13,857 bases of DNA, taken from assembly GCA_003105285.1 (NCBI GenBank), contig PQAN01000405.1:1-13857 (forward strand), in the 5' to 3' direction. The stretch is from Methylocystaceae bacterium (GTDB lineage Bacteria; Pseudomonadota; Alphaproteobacteria; Rhizobiales; Beijerinckiaceae). The notes beneath the pieces were generated by a model, which saw only the letters and a program-made list of their open reading frames with translations, ran no database searches and was not told the DNA's origin. Shown here piece by piece: positions 1 to 6,109 of this stretch. The first letter of the stretch is position 1, and every line of letters begins with the position of its first letter. Position numbers and translations under genes: made by a program.

Positions 1-74
1 TTGCGCCCTTGCCGATTCGCATTTTATCGAAGCTCTCCGCCGCTCTCACGAAGCGGTCTACATGAGAGCGAGAG

Positions 75-290
75 CTATACAGAAAGTGGCGTGAAGTTTT
101 TGTGACGACCGCCGCTCCACTGCTCCGACCAGGAGCAGATCGGTCGATTGGAGACCGGATCGACGCTCCAGGCGCCGATGAGTGCGCGCCGGTGACAAAT
201 ACGAGGAACGGCCACGTCCGCGGGGGCGAGGACCGGAATGACGCGGCCGAGATCTCGGCGCGGCGCATCGATTTTGGCGAATGTGTTCAT
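75..290 (-). CDS. Small hypothetical protein (71 aa)
   Basis: I do not recognise the family. The case for a real gene is the start: AAGGAG lies seven bases before an ATG at 290-288, one of the best ribosome binding sites in the window. The protein is 71 residues and has no membrane segment or signal peptide. Its middle (about residues 31-58) has a pattern seen in small alphaproteobacterial hypotheticals: Cys32, basic residues, a Leu-Ile-Gly-Ala-Trp stretch, Asp44-Pro45, then Arg49-Pro-Ile-Cys52 and Trp54. The two cysteines are 20 residues apart and might bind metal or form a disulfide; that is inference. A second ATG seven bases upstream (297) opens another frame but directly abuts the binding site. 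There is no obvious partner: the next gene, at 714, is divergent and more than 400 bases away. The call could still be a chance ORF. Confidence 0.45.
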   Translation of the reverse strand: MNTFAKIDAPRRDLGRVIPVLAPADVAVPRICHRRALIGAWSVDPVSNRPICSWSEQWSGGRHKNFTPLSV

Positions 291-713
291 CGCTCATCTC
301 CTTCGAGCCGTCGATCCACGGCCCGAGGTATGAGCGGCAGGCAGGAGCGCTTAGACTCTCGCGGCGCCTCTCACGCGGTCCTCGCGGCCGCGGCTGGATT
401 CGATGTCGAGCGGCGCCGTTCGCGCAGGCAAAGCTGCGGTCGCAACGCCAAAGCTGCTACTGCCCATCTGTCCTTCACAGTCTGGTTGACGCCTGAAGCG
501 GTGAAAAACCGCATCGGCAAAGCCGTATCTGGTCCGTAACGAGCAGCTTGTCAATTGCGGATCGACCGCTGTCGCGCTCTTTACGGAGCGTCGCGCACCG
601 CTTCGATTATGACGGTTTCTTTATCTGGCTCGCTTCTTGCCTTCGTTTATTATGGGCGCGGCCACAGAGCGCGAAGGTCGTTCACCCGCGCAAAAAACCA
701 AGGAGAGCGCAGC
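291..713. other. Gene-poor stretch upstream of the ATP-grasp cluster
   Basis: I see no convincing gene in these 423 bases. Open frames exist on both strands but have arginine- and serine-rich compositions typical of shadow frames in GC-rich DNA, and none has a good ribosome binding site. A small hairpin (GCGGT, loop GAAAA, ACCGC) lies at 498-512. The last 110 bases are more AT-rich than the surroundings, as expected for the promoter region of the gene starting at 714. A TATTAT at 648-653 could be a -10 box, but no good -35 box lies 16-18 bases before it. The stretch may contain decayed coding sequence. Confidence 0.4.
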
Positions 714-2159
714 GTGCTTTCGAAGGTGGGGCAATTCGACGAAATGGGCGGGCTGAACGGCATGACGCGGCCGCCTTATGAGACGCTCGCCAAATGGCTG
801 TCCGCGGTGGAGCCGGAGTTTCTCGTCTCGCGCCGCGCGCAGGCCGAGTTTCTGTTCCGCCGCATCGGCATCACCTTCGCCGTCTATGGCTCGCAGGAAG
901 CGACCGAGCGGCTCATTCCCTTCGACATTCTGCCGCGCATCATCGCTCGCGCCGAATGGGCGCAGCTCGAGAAGGGCCTCGTCCAGCGCGTGAAGGCGCT
1001 CAATCTGTTTCTCGCCGACCTCTATGGGCCGGGAGAGATATTGAAGGCGGGCGTCGTTCCGGCCGAACTCGTCTATCGCAATCCCGCATTCCGGCCGGAG
1101 ATGGCCGGCCGGCGCGTTCCGCACGACATTTTCGTCCATATCTCCGGCATCGACATCATCCGCACCGACGATGACGGCTTCTATGTTCTCGAGGACAATG
1201 CGCGCACGCCGTCGGGCGTCTCCTATATGCTCGAGAACCGCGAAGTGATGATGCGGCTCCTGCCCGATCTCTTCGCGCTTCACCGCGTCGCGCCGATCGA
1301 GGACTATCCGGACCAATTGCTCGCCACGCTGCGCTCGGCGGCGCCGCGCGGCGCCGGCGCCGATCCGGTCAGCGTGCTGTTGACGCCCGGCCAATACAAC
1401 AGCGCCTTCTACGAGCATTCGTTCCTGGCCGACAAGCTCGGCGTCGAGCTGGTCGAGGGCCGCGACCTGTTCGTCAAGGACGACATCGTCTACATGCGCA
1501 CGACGGAGGGGCCGCGCCGCGTCGACGTCATCTACCGGCGCATCGACGATGAATTTCTCGATCCTCTCGTTTTCCGGCCCGACTCGGCCTTGGGCGTCGC
1601 GGGACTGATGGGCGCCTATCACGCAGGCAATGTGACGCTCGCCAATGCAGTCGGAACCGGCGTCGCCGACGACAAGGCGATCTACACCTATATGCCGGAA
1701 GTCATTCGATTCTATCTCGGCGAAGAACCGCTGTTGAAGAATGTGCCGACCTGGCGCTGCCGCGAGAAGGAGGCGCTCGCCTATGTGCTGGAGCATCTGG
1801 ACGAGCTGGTGGTGAAGGAAGTGAACGGCTCGGGCGGCTACGGAATGCTCGTCGGACCCCATGCGACGCGCGCGCAGATCGCCGATTTCGCCAAAAAGCT
1901 CGCCGCCAGTCCCGCCAATTTCATCGCCCAGCCGACGCTGGCGCTGTCGACCTGTCCCATCTCGGTCGAACGAGGGATCGCGCCCCGCCATGTCGATCTG
2001 CGGCCTTTCGTCCTCTACGGCCCGAATGGCGCGAGCGTCGTCCCCGGCGGATTGACGCGCGTGGCGATGACCGAAAACTCGCTCGTCGTGAATTCGAGCC
2101 AGGGCGGAGGAACGAAGGACACCTGGGTCGTCGACGATGCGCCGCTCCCGAGGGCGTGA
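714..2159 (+). CDS. Circularly permuted ATP-grasp protein (DUF404/DUF407 type)
   Basis: This 481-residue protein belongs to the circularly permuted type 2 ATP-grasp family. Such proteins are predicted to be amidoligases that activate a carboxylate with ATP and join it to an amine; the substrate is unknown. Visible motifs are Leu159-Glu-Asp-Asn162 followed by Ala-Arg-Thr-Pro-Ser-Gly, Lys368-Glu-Val-Asn371 followed by a glycine-rich loop (Gly372-Ser-Gly-Gly-Tyr-Gly377), Asp428-Leu-Arg430-Pro-Phe, and Asn460-Ser-Ser-Gln-Gly-Gly-Gly466. These are the nucleotide- and metal-binding landmarks of the family. The start is GTG at 714 because AAGGAG lies eight bases before it and the protein then begins as relatives do; the frame stays open upstream to 555, which looks spurious. 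No signal peptide is seen, so it is probably cytoplasmic. The alpha-E gene follows 104 bases after the stop, the usual partner order. Confidence 0.93.
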   Translation: MLSKVGQFDEMGGLNGMTRPPYETLAKWLSAVEPEFLVSRRAQAEFLFRRIGITFAVYGSQEATERLIPFDILPRIIARAEWAQLEKGLVQRVKALNLFLADLYGPGEILKAGVVPAELVYRNPAFRPEMAGRRVPHDIFVHISGIDIIRTDDDGFYVLEDNARTPSGVSYMLENREVMMRLLPDLFALHRVAPIEDYPDQLLATLRSAAPRGAGADPVSVLLTPGQYNSAFYEHSFLADKLGVELVEGRDLFVKDDIVYMRTTEGPRRVDVIYRRIDDEFLDPLVFRPDSALGVAGLMGAYHAGNVTLANAVGTGVADDKAIYTYMPEVIRFYLGEEPLLKNVPTWRCREKEALAYVLEHLDELVVKEVNGSGGYGMLVGPHATRAQIADFAKKLAASPANFIAQPTLALSTCPISVERGIAPRHVDLRPFVLYGPNGASVVPGGLTRVAMTENSLVVNSSQGGGTKDTWVVDDAPLPRA

Positions 2160-2263
2160 CAGGCGCAGCCGCGCCGGCGAGGCGGGAGGCTCGCCCGAAC
2201 GCCTCTTCTCGCTCGCGGCGAGCGGGGACATCCAGCCGAACCGATCGATCGGAAAACCGCATC

Positions 2264-3211
2264 ATGCTTTCACGGACCGCGGATAATCTCTACTGGCTGG
2301 CTCGTTACATGGAGCGCGCCGATTTTCTCGCGCGCATTCTGCAGGCGTCGAGGCGTCTCGCGACCTTGCCCAAGGCCTATGGCGGCGTCGAAACCGAATG
2401 GGAGAGCGCTCTTCTCTCCTCCGGCGCGGCCCCGGCCTTTCATGGCGCGGGCCTGCCGACCGACGAGGCCAATGTCACCGACTTTCTGGCCTTTTCGTCG
2501 GACAATCCGAGTTCGATCCGCAATTGCATCGAGCGAGCGCGCGCCAACGCCCGCGCCGTGCGCACCGCTTTGACCATCGAAATGTGGGAGGCGATCAACG
2601 GCGCCTTTCTCGAGCTCAAGGCGTTCGAGCGATCCCGCGGAGGCCGCAGCAGCGAGGACCTGACGCGCTTTCTCGAATTCGTGAAGCAGGTGTCGGCGGC
2701 CTATGACGGCGGCGCGCATCGCACCATGCTGCGCAACGACGCCTACTGGTTCTCGCGCGTCGGGCTCTATATCGAGCGCGCCGACAATACCGCCCGCCTG
2801 CTCGACGTGAAATATCACGTGCTGCTCCCCGAGTCGGAAGCGGTCGGCGGCTCGCTCGACTATTTTCAGTGGAGCGCCATTCTGCGCGCCGTCTCGGCCC
2901 ACACGGCCTATCACTGGGTCTATCGCGACAGCCTGAAGCCCTGGCTCGTCGCCGATCTTCTGATCCTGCGCCCGGAGATGCCGCGCTCGCTGATCTCCTG
3001 CTATGAGAGCGTCGTGCAAAATCTCGATCGGCTCGGCAAGTCGCATGGGCGGCACGGGCAGGCGCAGCGCCATGCGCGGGCGATCTTCGGAAAGCTCGAG
3101 AACGCCACGATCGAAAGCGTCTTCCAGAACGGCCTGCACGAGTTCATCCAAGGATTCATCGCCGACAACCATCGGCTGGGGGCGCTCGTGTCCGAGCAAT
3201 ATCTTTTCTAG
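2264..3211 (+). CDS. Alpha-E domain-containing protein (DUF403)
   Basis: A 315-residue, largely helical protein of the alpha-E (DUF403) family, which almost always accompanies the permuted ATP-grasp protein and is thought to work with it. Its biochemical role is unknown. The family mark is a pair of similar motifs: Asn8-Leu-Tyr-Trp-Leu-Ala-Arg14-Tyr-Met-Glu17-Arg18-Ala-Asp20 near the N-terminus and Leu168-Tyr-Ile-Glu171-Arg172-Ala-Asp174 near the middle, suggesting an internal repeat. The start at ATG 2264 is chosen because family members begin Met-Leu-Ser-Arg-Thr-Ala-Asp-Asn-Leu. The same frame is open back to a GTG at 2156 that overlaps the previous stop codon (GTGA), which would add 36 poorly conserved residues. 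The ribosome binding site is weak (CGGA). The gene is probably co-transcribed with its left neighbour, although 104 bases with two inverted repeats (2176-2195 and 2210-2224) lie between them. Confidence 0.93.
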   Translation: MLSRTADNLYWLARYMERADFLARILQASRRLATLPKAYGGVETEWESALLSSGAAPAFHGAGLPTDEANVTDFLAFSSDNPSSIRNCIERARANARAVRTALTIEMWEAINGAFLELKAFERSRGGRSSEDLTRFLEFVKQVSAAYDGGAHRTMLRNDAYWFSRVGLYIERADNTARLLDVKYHVLLPESEAVGGSLDYFQWSAILRAVSAHTAYHWVYRDSLKPWLVADLLILRPEMPRSLISCYESVVQNLDRLGKSHGRHGQAQRHARAIFGKLENATIESVFQNGLHEFIQGFIADNHRLGALVSEQYLF

Positions 3212-3252
3212 TGAGCAACGTCATGATCCCAGCGAGCCATCGAGATCGGGCG

Positions 3253-3337
3253 CGTCATTGCGAGCGAAGCGAAGCAATCCAGCGCTCGCGCCACGCCCCC
3301 CGGATTGCTTTGTCGGTTTCGCCTCCTCGCCATGACG
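3253..3337. repeat. Palindromic intergenic repeat before the transglutaminase gene
   Basis: The left arm (3253-3280) reads CGTCATTGCGAGCGAAGCGA and on to CAATCC. The right arm (3302-3337) is an imperfect inverse, beginning GGATTGCTT and ending CCATGACG. About 20 bases separate them. This CATTGCGAGCGAAGCGAAGC type of element is a familiar dispersed palindromic repeat in many bacterial genomes. Transcribed, it would form a long imperfect hairpin between the alpha-E and transglutaminase genes, where it could stabilise or attenuate the message. It occupies half of the 169-base gap and contains no gene. Confidence 0.75.
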
Positions 3338-3380
3338 GCGGCGTTTCGGCTCGCAACGAAGCCACCAGGCGCGGTTCGCC

Positions 3381-4208
3381 ATGCACATTCGCGTGAAGCA
3401 CGAGACGGTCTACCGCTATGACGAGCCGGCCAAGGCGGCCATACAGAGGCTCGCCCTGACGCCGCGCAACCATGACGGGCAGCATGTGCTGGACTGGCGC
3501 ATCGACGTCGATCGCGATTGCCGGCTGCGCGTCAGCGAAGACGCTTTCGGCAACATCGTGCACGGCTTCAGCGTCGATGGCCCGCTGGACGCGCTCACGA
3601 CGATCGTCGAGGGCGAGGTCGAGACTTTCGATACGGCCGGCGTCGTGCGCGGCGCGATCGAGCGTTTCCCGCCCGCGCTCTATCTGCGCGAAACGCCTCT
3701 GACGATGACGGACGAGGCGCTCGTCGCCTTCGCGCGGAAGGCGACGGACCGGGAGCAGAGCGCGCTCGCCAAGCTGCATGCGCTGCTCGGCGCGCTGCAC
3801 GAGGCGATGATCTTCGACGAGGACGCCACACATTCGCGGACGACGGCGGCCGAGGCTTTCGCCCATCGCAGGGGCGTCTGCCAGGACTTCGCGCATGCGT
3901 TCATCGCCGGCGCGCGGACGTTGGAGATACCGGCGCGCTACGCCAGCGGCTATTTCCTGCGCTCCGACGGCGCACGCGAACAGGCGGCCGGTCACGCCTG
4001 GGCGGAGGCCTTTGTCGACGGCCTCGGCTGGGTCGGCTTCGATCCGGCGCATGGCGCCTCTCCGGACGAAAATTATGTGCGCGTCGCCGTCGCGCTCGAC
4101 TATCTCGGCGCCGCGCCGATCCGCGGCGCGCGCACCGGCGGCGGCGGCGAGACGATGGAAGTGACCGTGCGCGTCGCGCGAACGCAGAGCCAGTTCCAGA
4201 GCCAGTGA
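3381..4208 (+). CDS. Transglutaminase-like cysteine protease family protein
   Basis: A 275-residue protein with an N-terminal beta-rich transglutaminase-associated region (about residues 1-90; it starts Met-His-Ile-Arg-Val-Lys-His-Glu-Thr) and a transglutaminase core. The triad is visible: Cys167 in Arg-Gly-Val-Cys-Gln-Asp-Phe, His205 in Gly-His-Ala-Trp-Ala-Glu, and Asp221 in Gly-Phe-Asp-Pro. Bacterial members are generally predicted to hydrolyse or exchange amide bonds, often as peptidases. It is the usual third member of ATP-grasp/alpha-E clusters, so its likely substrate is an amide made by that pair; this is inference from gene association. No signal peptide is seen. ATG 3381 fits the family N-terminus, though only a weak Shine-Dalgarno sequence precedes it. 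A palindromic repeat and a 169-base gap separate it from the alpha-E gene, so it may be transcribed partly independently. Confidence 0.92.
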   Translation: MHIRVKHETVYRYDEPAKAAIQRLALTPRNHDGQHVLDWRIDVDRDCRLRVSEDAFGNIVHGFSVDGPLDALTTIVEGEVETFDTAGVVRGAIERFPPALYLRETPLTMTDEALVAFARKATDREQSALAKLHALLGALHEAMIFDEDATHSRTTAAEAFAHRRGVCQDFAHAFIAGARTLEIPARYASGYFLRSDGAREQAAGHAWAEAFVDGLGWVGFDPAHGASPDENYVRVAVALDYLGAAPIRGARTGGGGETMEVTVRVARTQSQFQSQ

Positions 4209-4275
4209 GTAGAGCGGAGGCTGATGGCTCGCGTCTTCCGACGCCGACTCTGTGGCGCATGAAGAAGTTATTAAG

Positions 4276-4360
4276 TGGTGGGGGAAGTAGGACTCGAACC
4301 TACGAAGGCATAGCCAGGGGATTTACAGTCCCCCCCCTTTGCCGCTCGGGACATTCCCCC
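4276..4360 (-). tRNA. tRNA-Tyr (anticodon GUA)
   Basis: The reverse strand from 4360 to 4276 folds as a class II (long variable arm) tRNA. The acceptor stem GGGGGAA pairs with TTCCCCC, followed by discriminator A and an encoded CCA. The anticodon arm is GGGGA-CTGTAAA-TCCCC with anticodon GTA at 4326-4324. The T arm is GTAGG-TTCGAGT-CCTAC, and a variable arm around GGCTATGCC is present. A run of eight C on the plus strand (4330-4337) spans the D-arm and anticodon-stem junction. The SDR gene is upstream on the same strand, 157 bases away. No tRNA neighbours are seen. Confidence 0.97.
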
Positions 4361-4403
4361 AGCGTCCTGTCGCGAATCCGCAAAATGCGGCCCGCGAGCA
4401 AAG

Positions 4404-4423
4404 GGCCCCGTCGAAACGGGGCC
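4404..4423 (-). terminator. Strong GC hairpin, possible terminator of the SDR gene
   Basis: GGCCCCGT, loop CGAA, ACGGGGCC: a perfect 8-bp stem lying between the end of the SDR gene (4518) and tRNA-Tyr. Read on the minus strand it is followed only by CTTTGC, so a proper U-tract is missing. A second small hairpin (CCGCA-AAA-TGCGG) lies at 4378-4390. It could end SDR transcription or simply be structured spacer. Confidence 0.4.
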
Positions 4424-4517
4424 GCAGACGTAGCGCGCCATATGGAGAATTCGGTCCCCGCCTGTCAACCCGAAAGTGAAACTCCGTGGGCGACACATGA
4501 CAGGCGCGCGACGCTCG

Positions 4518-5267
4518 CTAGACGGCGACCCTGCCGCCGTCGACGTAGAGATCGGCGCCTGCGATATAGCTGCTGTCGCTCGAGGCGAGGAAGAGAACCG
4601 CCTTGGCGATCTCCTCCGGCTGGCCGAAACGGCCGAGCGGAATTGTCGCGGATATCTGCGCGCCGAACTCCTGCGTCTGCTGCTCGGACAGGCCCAGCTT
4701 GCCGAAAATCGGCGTCTCGATCGGACCGGGGCTGACGGAATTCACGCGAATCTTCCGGTCCTTCAAATCGGACGTCCAGGTGCGGGCGAAGGATCGGACC
4801 GCGGCCTTGGTGGCGGAATAGACGCCGAAGGCCGCCGCGCCCGTCGCATTGGCGATCGACGAATTGAGGATGATCGTCCCGCCGTCGGCAAACAGCGGCA
4901 ACGCCTTCTGGACCGAGAACAGCAGACCTTTGACATTGGTGTCGAACAGCTTGTCGAAATGCTCCTCGGTGACGGCCTGGAGAGGCGAGAATTCGGCGAC
5001 GCCGGCGTTGGCGAACAGAATATCGATTCGGCCGAACCTCTCCCCGACCTCGGCATAGAGCCGATCGAGATCGGCGAGATCGGCGACATCGCCCTGCACG
5101 CCGACGGCGTTCGCGCCGATCTTTTCGACCGCCGCATCGAGCTCCGACTTGCGCCGGCCGGTGACGACGACTTGCGCGCCTTCCTGCGCGAAGAGTTCGG
5201 CGGTCGCGAGGCCGATGCCGCTGTTGCCGCCCGTGATGACGGCGATTTTTCCGGAGAGCTTGCTCAT
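4518..5267 (-). CDS. SDR family NAD(P)-dependent oxidoreductase
   Basis: A 249-residue classical short-chain dehydrogenase/reductase. Visible motifs are the Rossmann glycine motif Thr12-Gly-Gly-Asn-Ser-Gly-Ile-Gly19, Asp60-Val for adenine binding, Asn87-Ala-Gly89, and the catalytic set Asn111, Ser137, Tyr150 and Lys154, followed by Ser-Pro-Gly-Pro-Ile-Glu-Thr. Arg38-Arg39 after the second beta strand favours NADPH. The substrate cannot be read from sequence; related proteins are often annotated as glucose dehydrogenase or 3-oxoacyl-ACP reductase by default. The start at 5267 gives the standard N-terminus and has AGGAA seven bases upstream; a longer open frame to 5411 runs into the regulator's territory. 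It is divergent from an ArsR-type regulator across a 106-base gap with a palindrome, a common arrangement for a repressor and its target. It is probably cytoplasmic. Confidence 0.93.
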   Translation of the reverse strand: MSKLSGKIAVITGGNSGIGLATAELFAQEGAQVVVTGRRKSELDAAVEKIGANAVGVQGDVADLADLDRLYAEVGERFGRIDILFANAGVAEFSPLQAVTEEHFDKLFDTNVKGLLFSVQKALPLFADGGTIILNSSIANATGAAAFGVYSATKAAVRSFARTWTSDLKDRKIRVNSVSPGPIETPIFGKLGLSEQQTQEFGAQISATIPLGRFGQPEEIAKAVLFLASSDSSYIAGADLYVDGGRVAV

Positions 5268-5315
5268 AGGGGAAGTTCCTCGAAAGCCGGAGATGCGAAA
5301 TTGCATCAATATCCA

Positions 5316-5330
5316 ATAGTTCAGAACTAT
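5316..5330. promoter_or_regulatory. Perfect 15-base palindrome, candidate operator
   Basis: ATAGTTC-A-GAACTAT is a perfect inverted repeat centred on 5323, in the AT-rich divergent region between the SDR gene and the ArsR-type regulator. Its size and AT-rich arms are what a dimeric winged-helix repressor would bind. On the plus strand TTGCAT (5301-5306) with AACTAT 18 bases on could be a promoter whose -10 lies in the palindrome. Only position and symmetry support the operator role. Confidence 0.55.
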
Positions 5331-5373
5331 AGAACCAATGCACAATATGTCAAACCGCGCTAAGAGGACCAGC

Positions 5374-5736
5374 ATGAGAACGCTCCACCACCCCCGCCTC
5401 GACGAGATCACCGTCGAGGGGATTCTCTACGCGCTGTCCGATCCTGTGCGCGGGCGGATATTCGCGCGGCTCGCGACCTCCGAATGCGCGAAGAACTGCT
5501 CCACCTTTCTGAACATCCAGGACAGTCCGCTCGCCAAATCGACGCTGTCCCAGCATTTTCGCATATTGCGCGAAGCCGGCCTGATCCGGAGCGAAAGGCG
5601 AGGCGTCGAACTCATCAATTCGACGCGCTGCCAGGAGCTGAAAGAGCGCTTCGGCCCCATGCTGCAGTCGATCGTCGAAGCCTATGCGCGACAATATCGG
5701 GACGAGGCGACGAACGGCGCGGCCACGGGCGCCTGA
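5374..5736 (+). CDS. ArsR-type winged-helix transcriptional regulator
   Basis: A 120-residue helix-turn-helix protein. The opening helices include Ala20-Leu-Ser-Asp-Pro-Val-Arg26, a hallmark of the ArsR group, and the recognition helix region is Lys55-Ser-Thr-Leu-Ser-Gln-His-Phe-Arg-Ile-Leu-Arg66 followed by Glu-Ala-Gly-Leu-Ile. A wing with Arg-Arg-Gly-Val-Glu follows at about 75-79. The classical metal motif of ArsR (ELCVCDL) is not present. Instead Cys38 and Cys42 sit just before the HTH, in Glu-Cys-Ala-Lys-Asn-Cys-Ser, and might sense redox state or an electrophile; this is inference. I chose ATG 5374 because GAGG lies six bases before it; in-frame ATGs at 5338 and 5347 lack such a site. 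It is divergent from the SDR gene and probably represses that gene and itself through the palindrome at 5316-5330. Confidence 0.88.
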   Translation: MRTLHHPRLDEITVEGILYALSDPVRGRIFARLATSECAKNCSTFLNIQDSPLAKSTLSQHFRILREAGLIRSERRGVELINSTRCQELKERFGPMLQSIVEAYARQYRDEATNGAATGA

Positions 5737-5841
5737 GCAGCGGCCAAGCCGCGACCTTCTTCCCCCTATCCAAGCGCCGTCCGCTCAAATATACGGGGCT
5801 CCAGGAAAATCCCGAGACCACGCATCGCAGGATCTCTCGCC

Positions 5842-6099
5842 ATGGCGCATGATTCCACCCCGCATTTCCACAACCAGCCCGGCCTCGCCAAAATTCGCGT
5901 CGGCGCCAAGGAATTCATGTGCATCGGAGCCCTGCCGCCGTTCGACCATCCGCATGTGTTCATCGACATGGGGGCGGGCGCAGAAGCGATCTGCCCCTAT
6001 TGCTCGACGCTCTACGTCTACGACGAGACGCTGCACGGCGGGGCCGATCCGGCCGAATGCGTCTATCAGTCGGAGAGCATCCTCGAACCCGCGCCCTGA
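5842..6099 (+). CDS. Zinc-finger domain protein (zf-CHCC)
   Basis: An 85-residue protein of the short CHCC zinc-finger family, related to the zinc-binding part of the complex I accessory subunit NDUFS6. Likely zinc ligands are Cys27, His36 (in Asp-His-Pro-His), Cys51 and Cys54 (in Cys-Pro-Tyr-Cys). Alphaproteobacterial homologues are usually short stand-alone proteins, and a role in complex I assembly or stability is plausible by homology but not shown here. AGGA lies nine bases before ATG 5842. The gene ends only ten bases before the FAD monooxygenase start, so the two are probably co-transcribed. It follows the ArsR-type gene by 105 bases with no clear terminator between. Confidence 0.9.
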   Translation: MAHDSTPHFHNQPGLAKIRVGAKEFMCIGALPPFDHPHVFIDMGAGAEAICPYCSTLYVYDETLHGGADPAECVYQSESILEPAP

Positions 6100-6109
6100 C
6101 GCGCTCGCC

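Noticed and set aside
121..137. TGCTCC-GACCA-GGAGCA hairpin as a terminator or riboswitch
   Set aside because: It is a short stem without a T-run, lies inside the candidate small gene, and shows no conserved riboswitch landmarks.
102..539. 145-codon open frame on the plus strand at the left end
   Set aside because: It starts at GTG with no good ribosome binding site, has arginine/serine-rich low-information composition, and overlaps the better-supported minus-strand small gene.
621..2231. 536-codon minus-strand frame opposite the ATP-grasp gene
   Set aside because: It lies antisense to a clearly conserved protein, and its sequence shows the Asp/Arg/His-rich pattern of a mirror frame in GC-rich DNA.
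2156..2263. Alpha-E start at the GTG overlapping the ATP-grasp stop codon
   Set aside because: The overlap is attractive for coupling, but the added 36 residues are low-complexity Arg/Ala/Ser sequence and the family N-terminus matches the ATG at 2264.
4276..4360. tRNA-Tyr as an integration (att) site for a mobile element
   Set aside because: No integrase is nearby, and I saw no second copy of the tRNA 3' end in the window.
3518..4735. 405-codon plus-strand frame crossing transglutaminase, tRNA-Tyr and the SDR 3' end
   Set aside because: It runs through a tRNA gene and two conserved genes in other frames, and its composition is almost entirely Arg, Ala and Gly.
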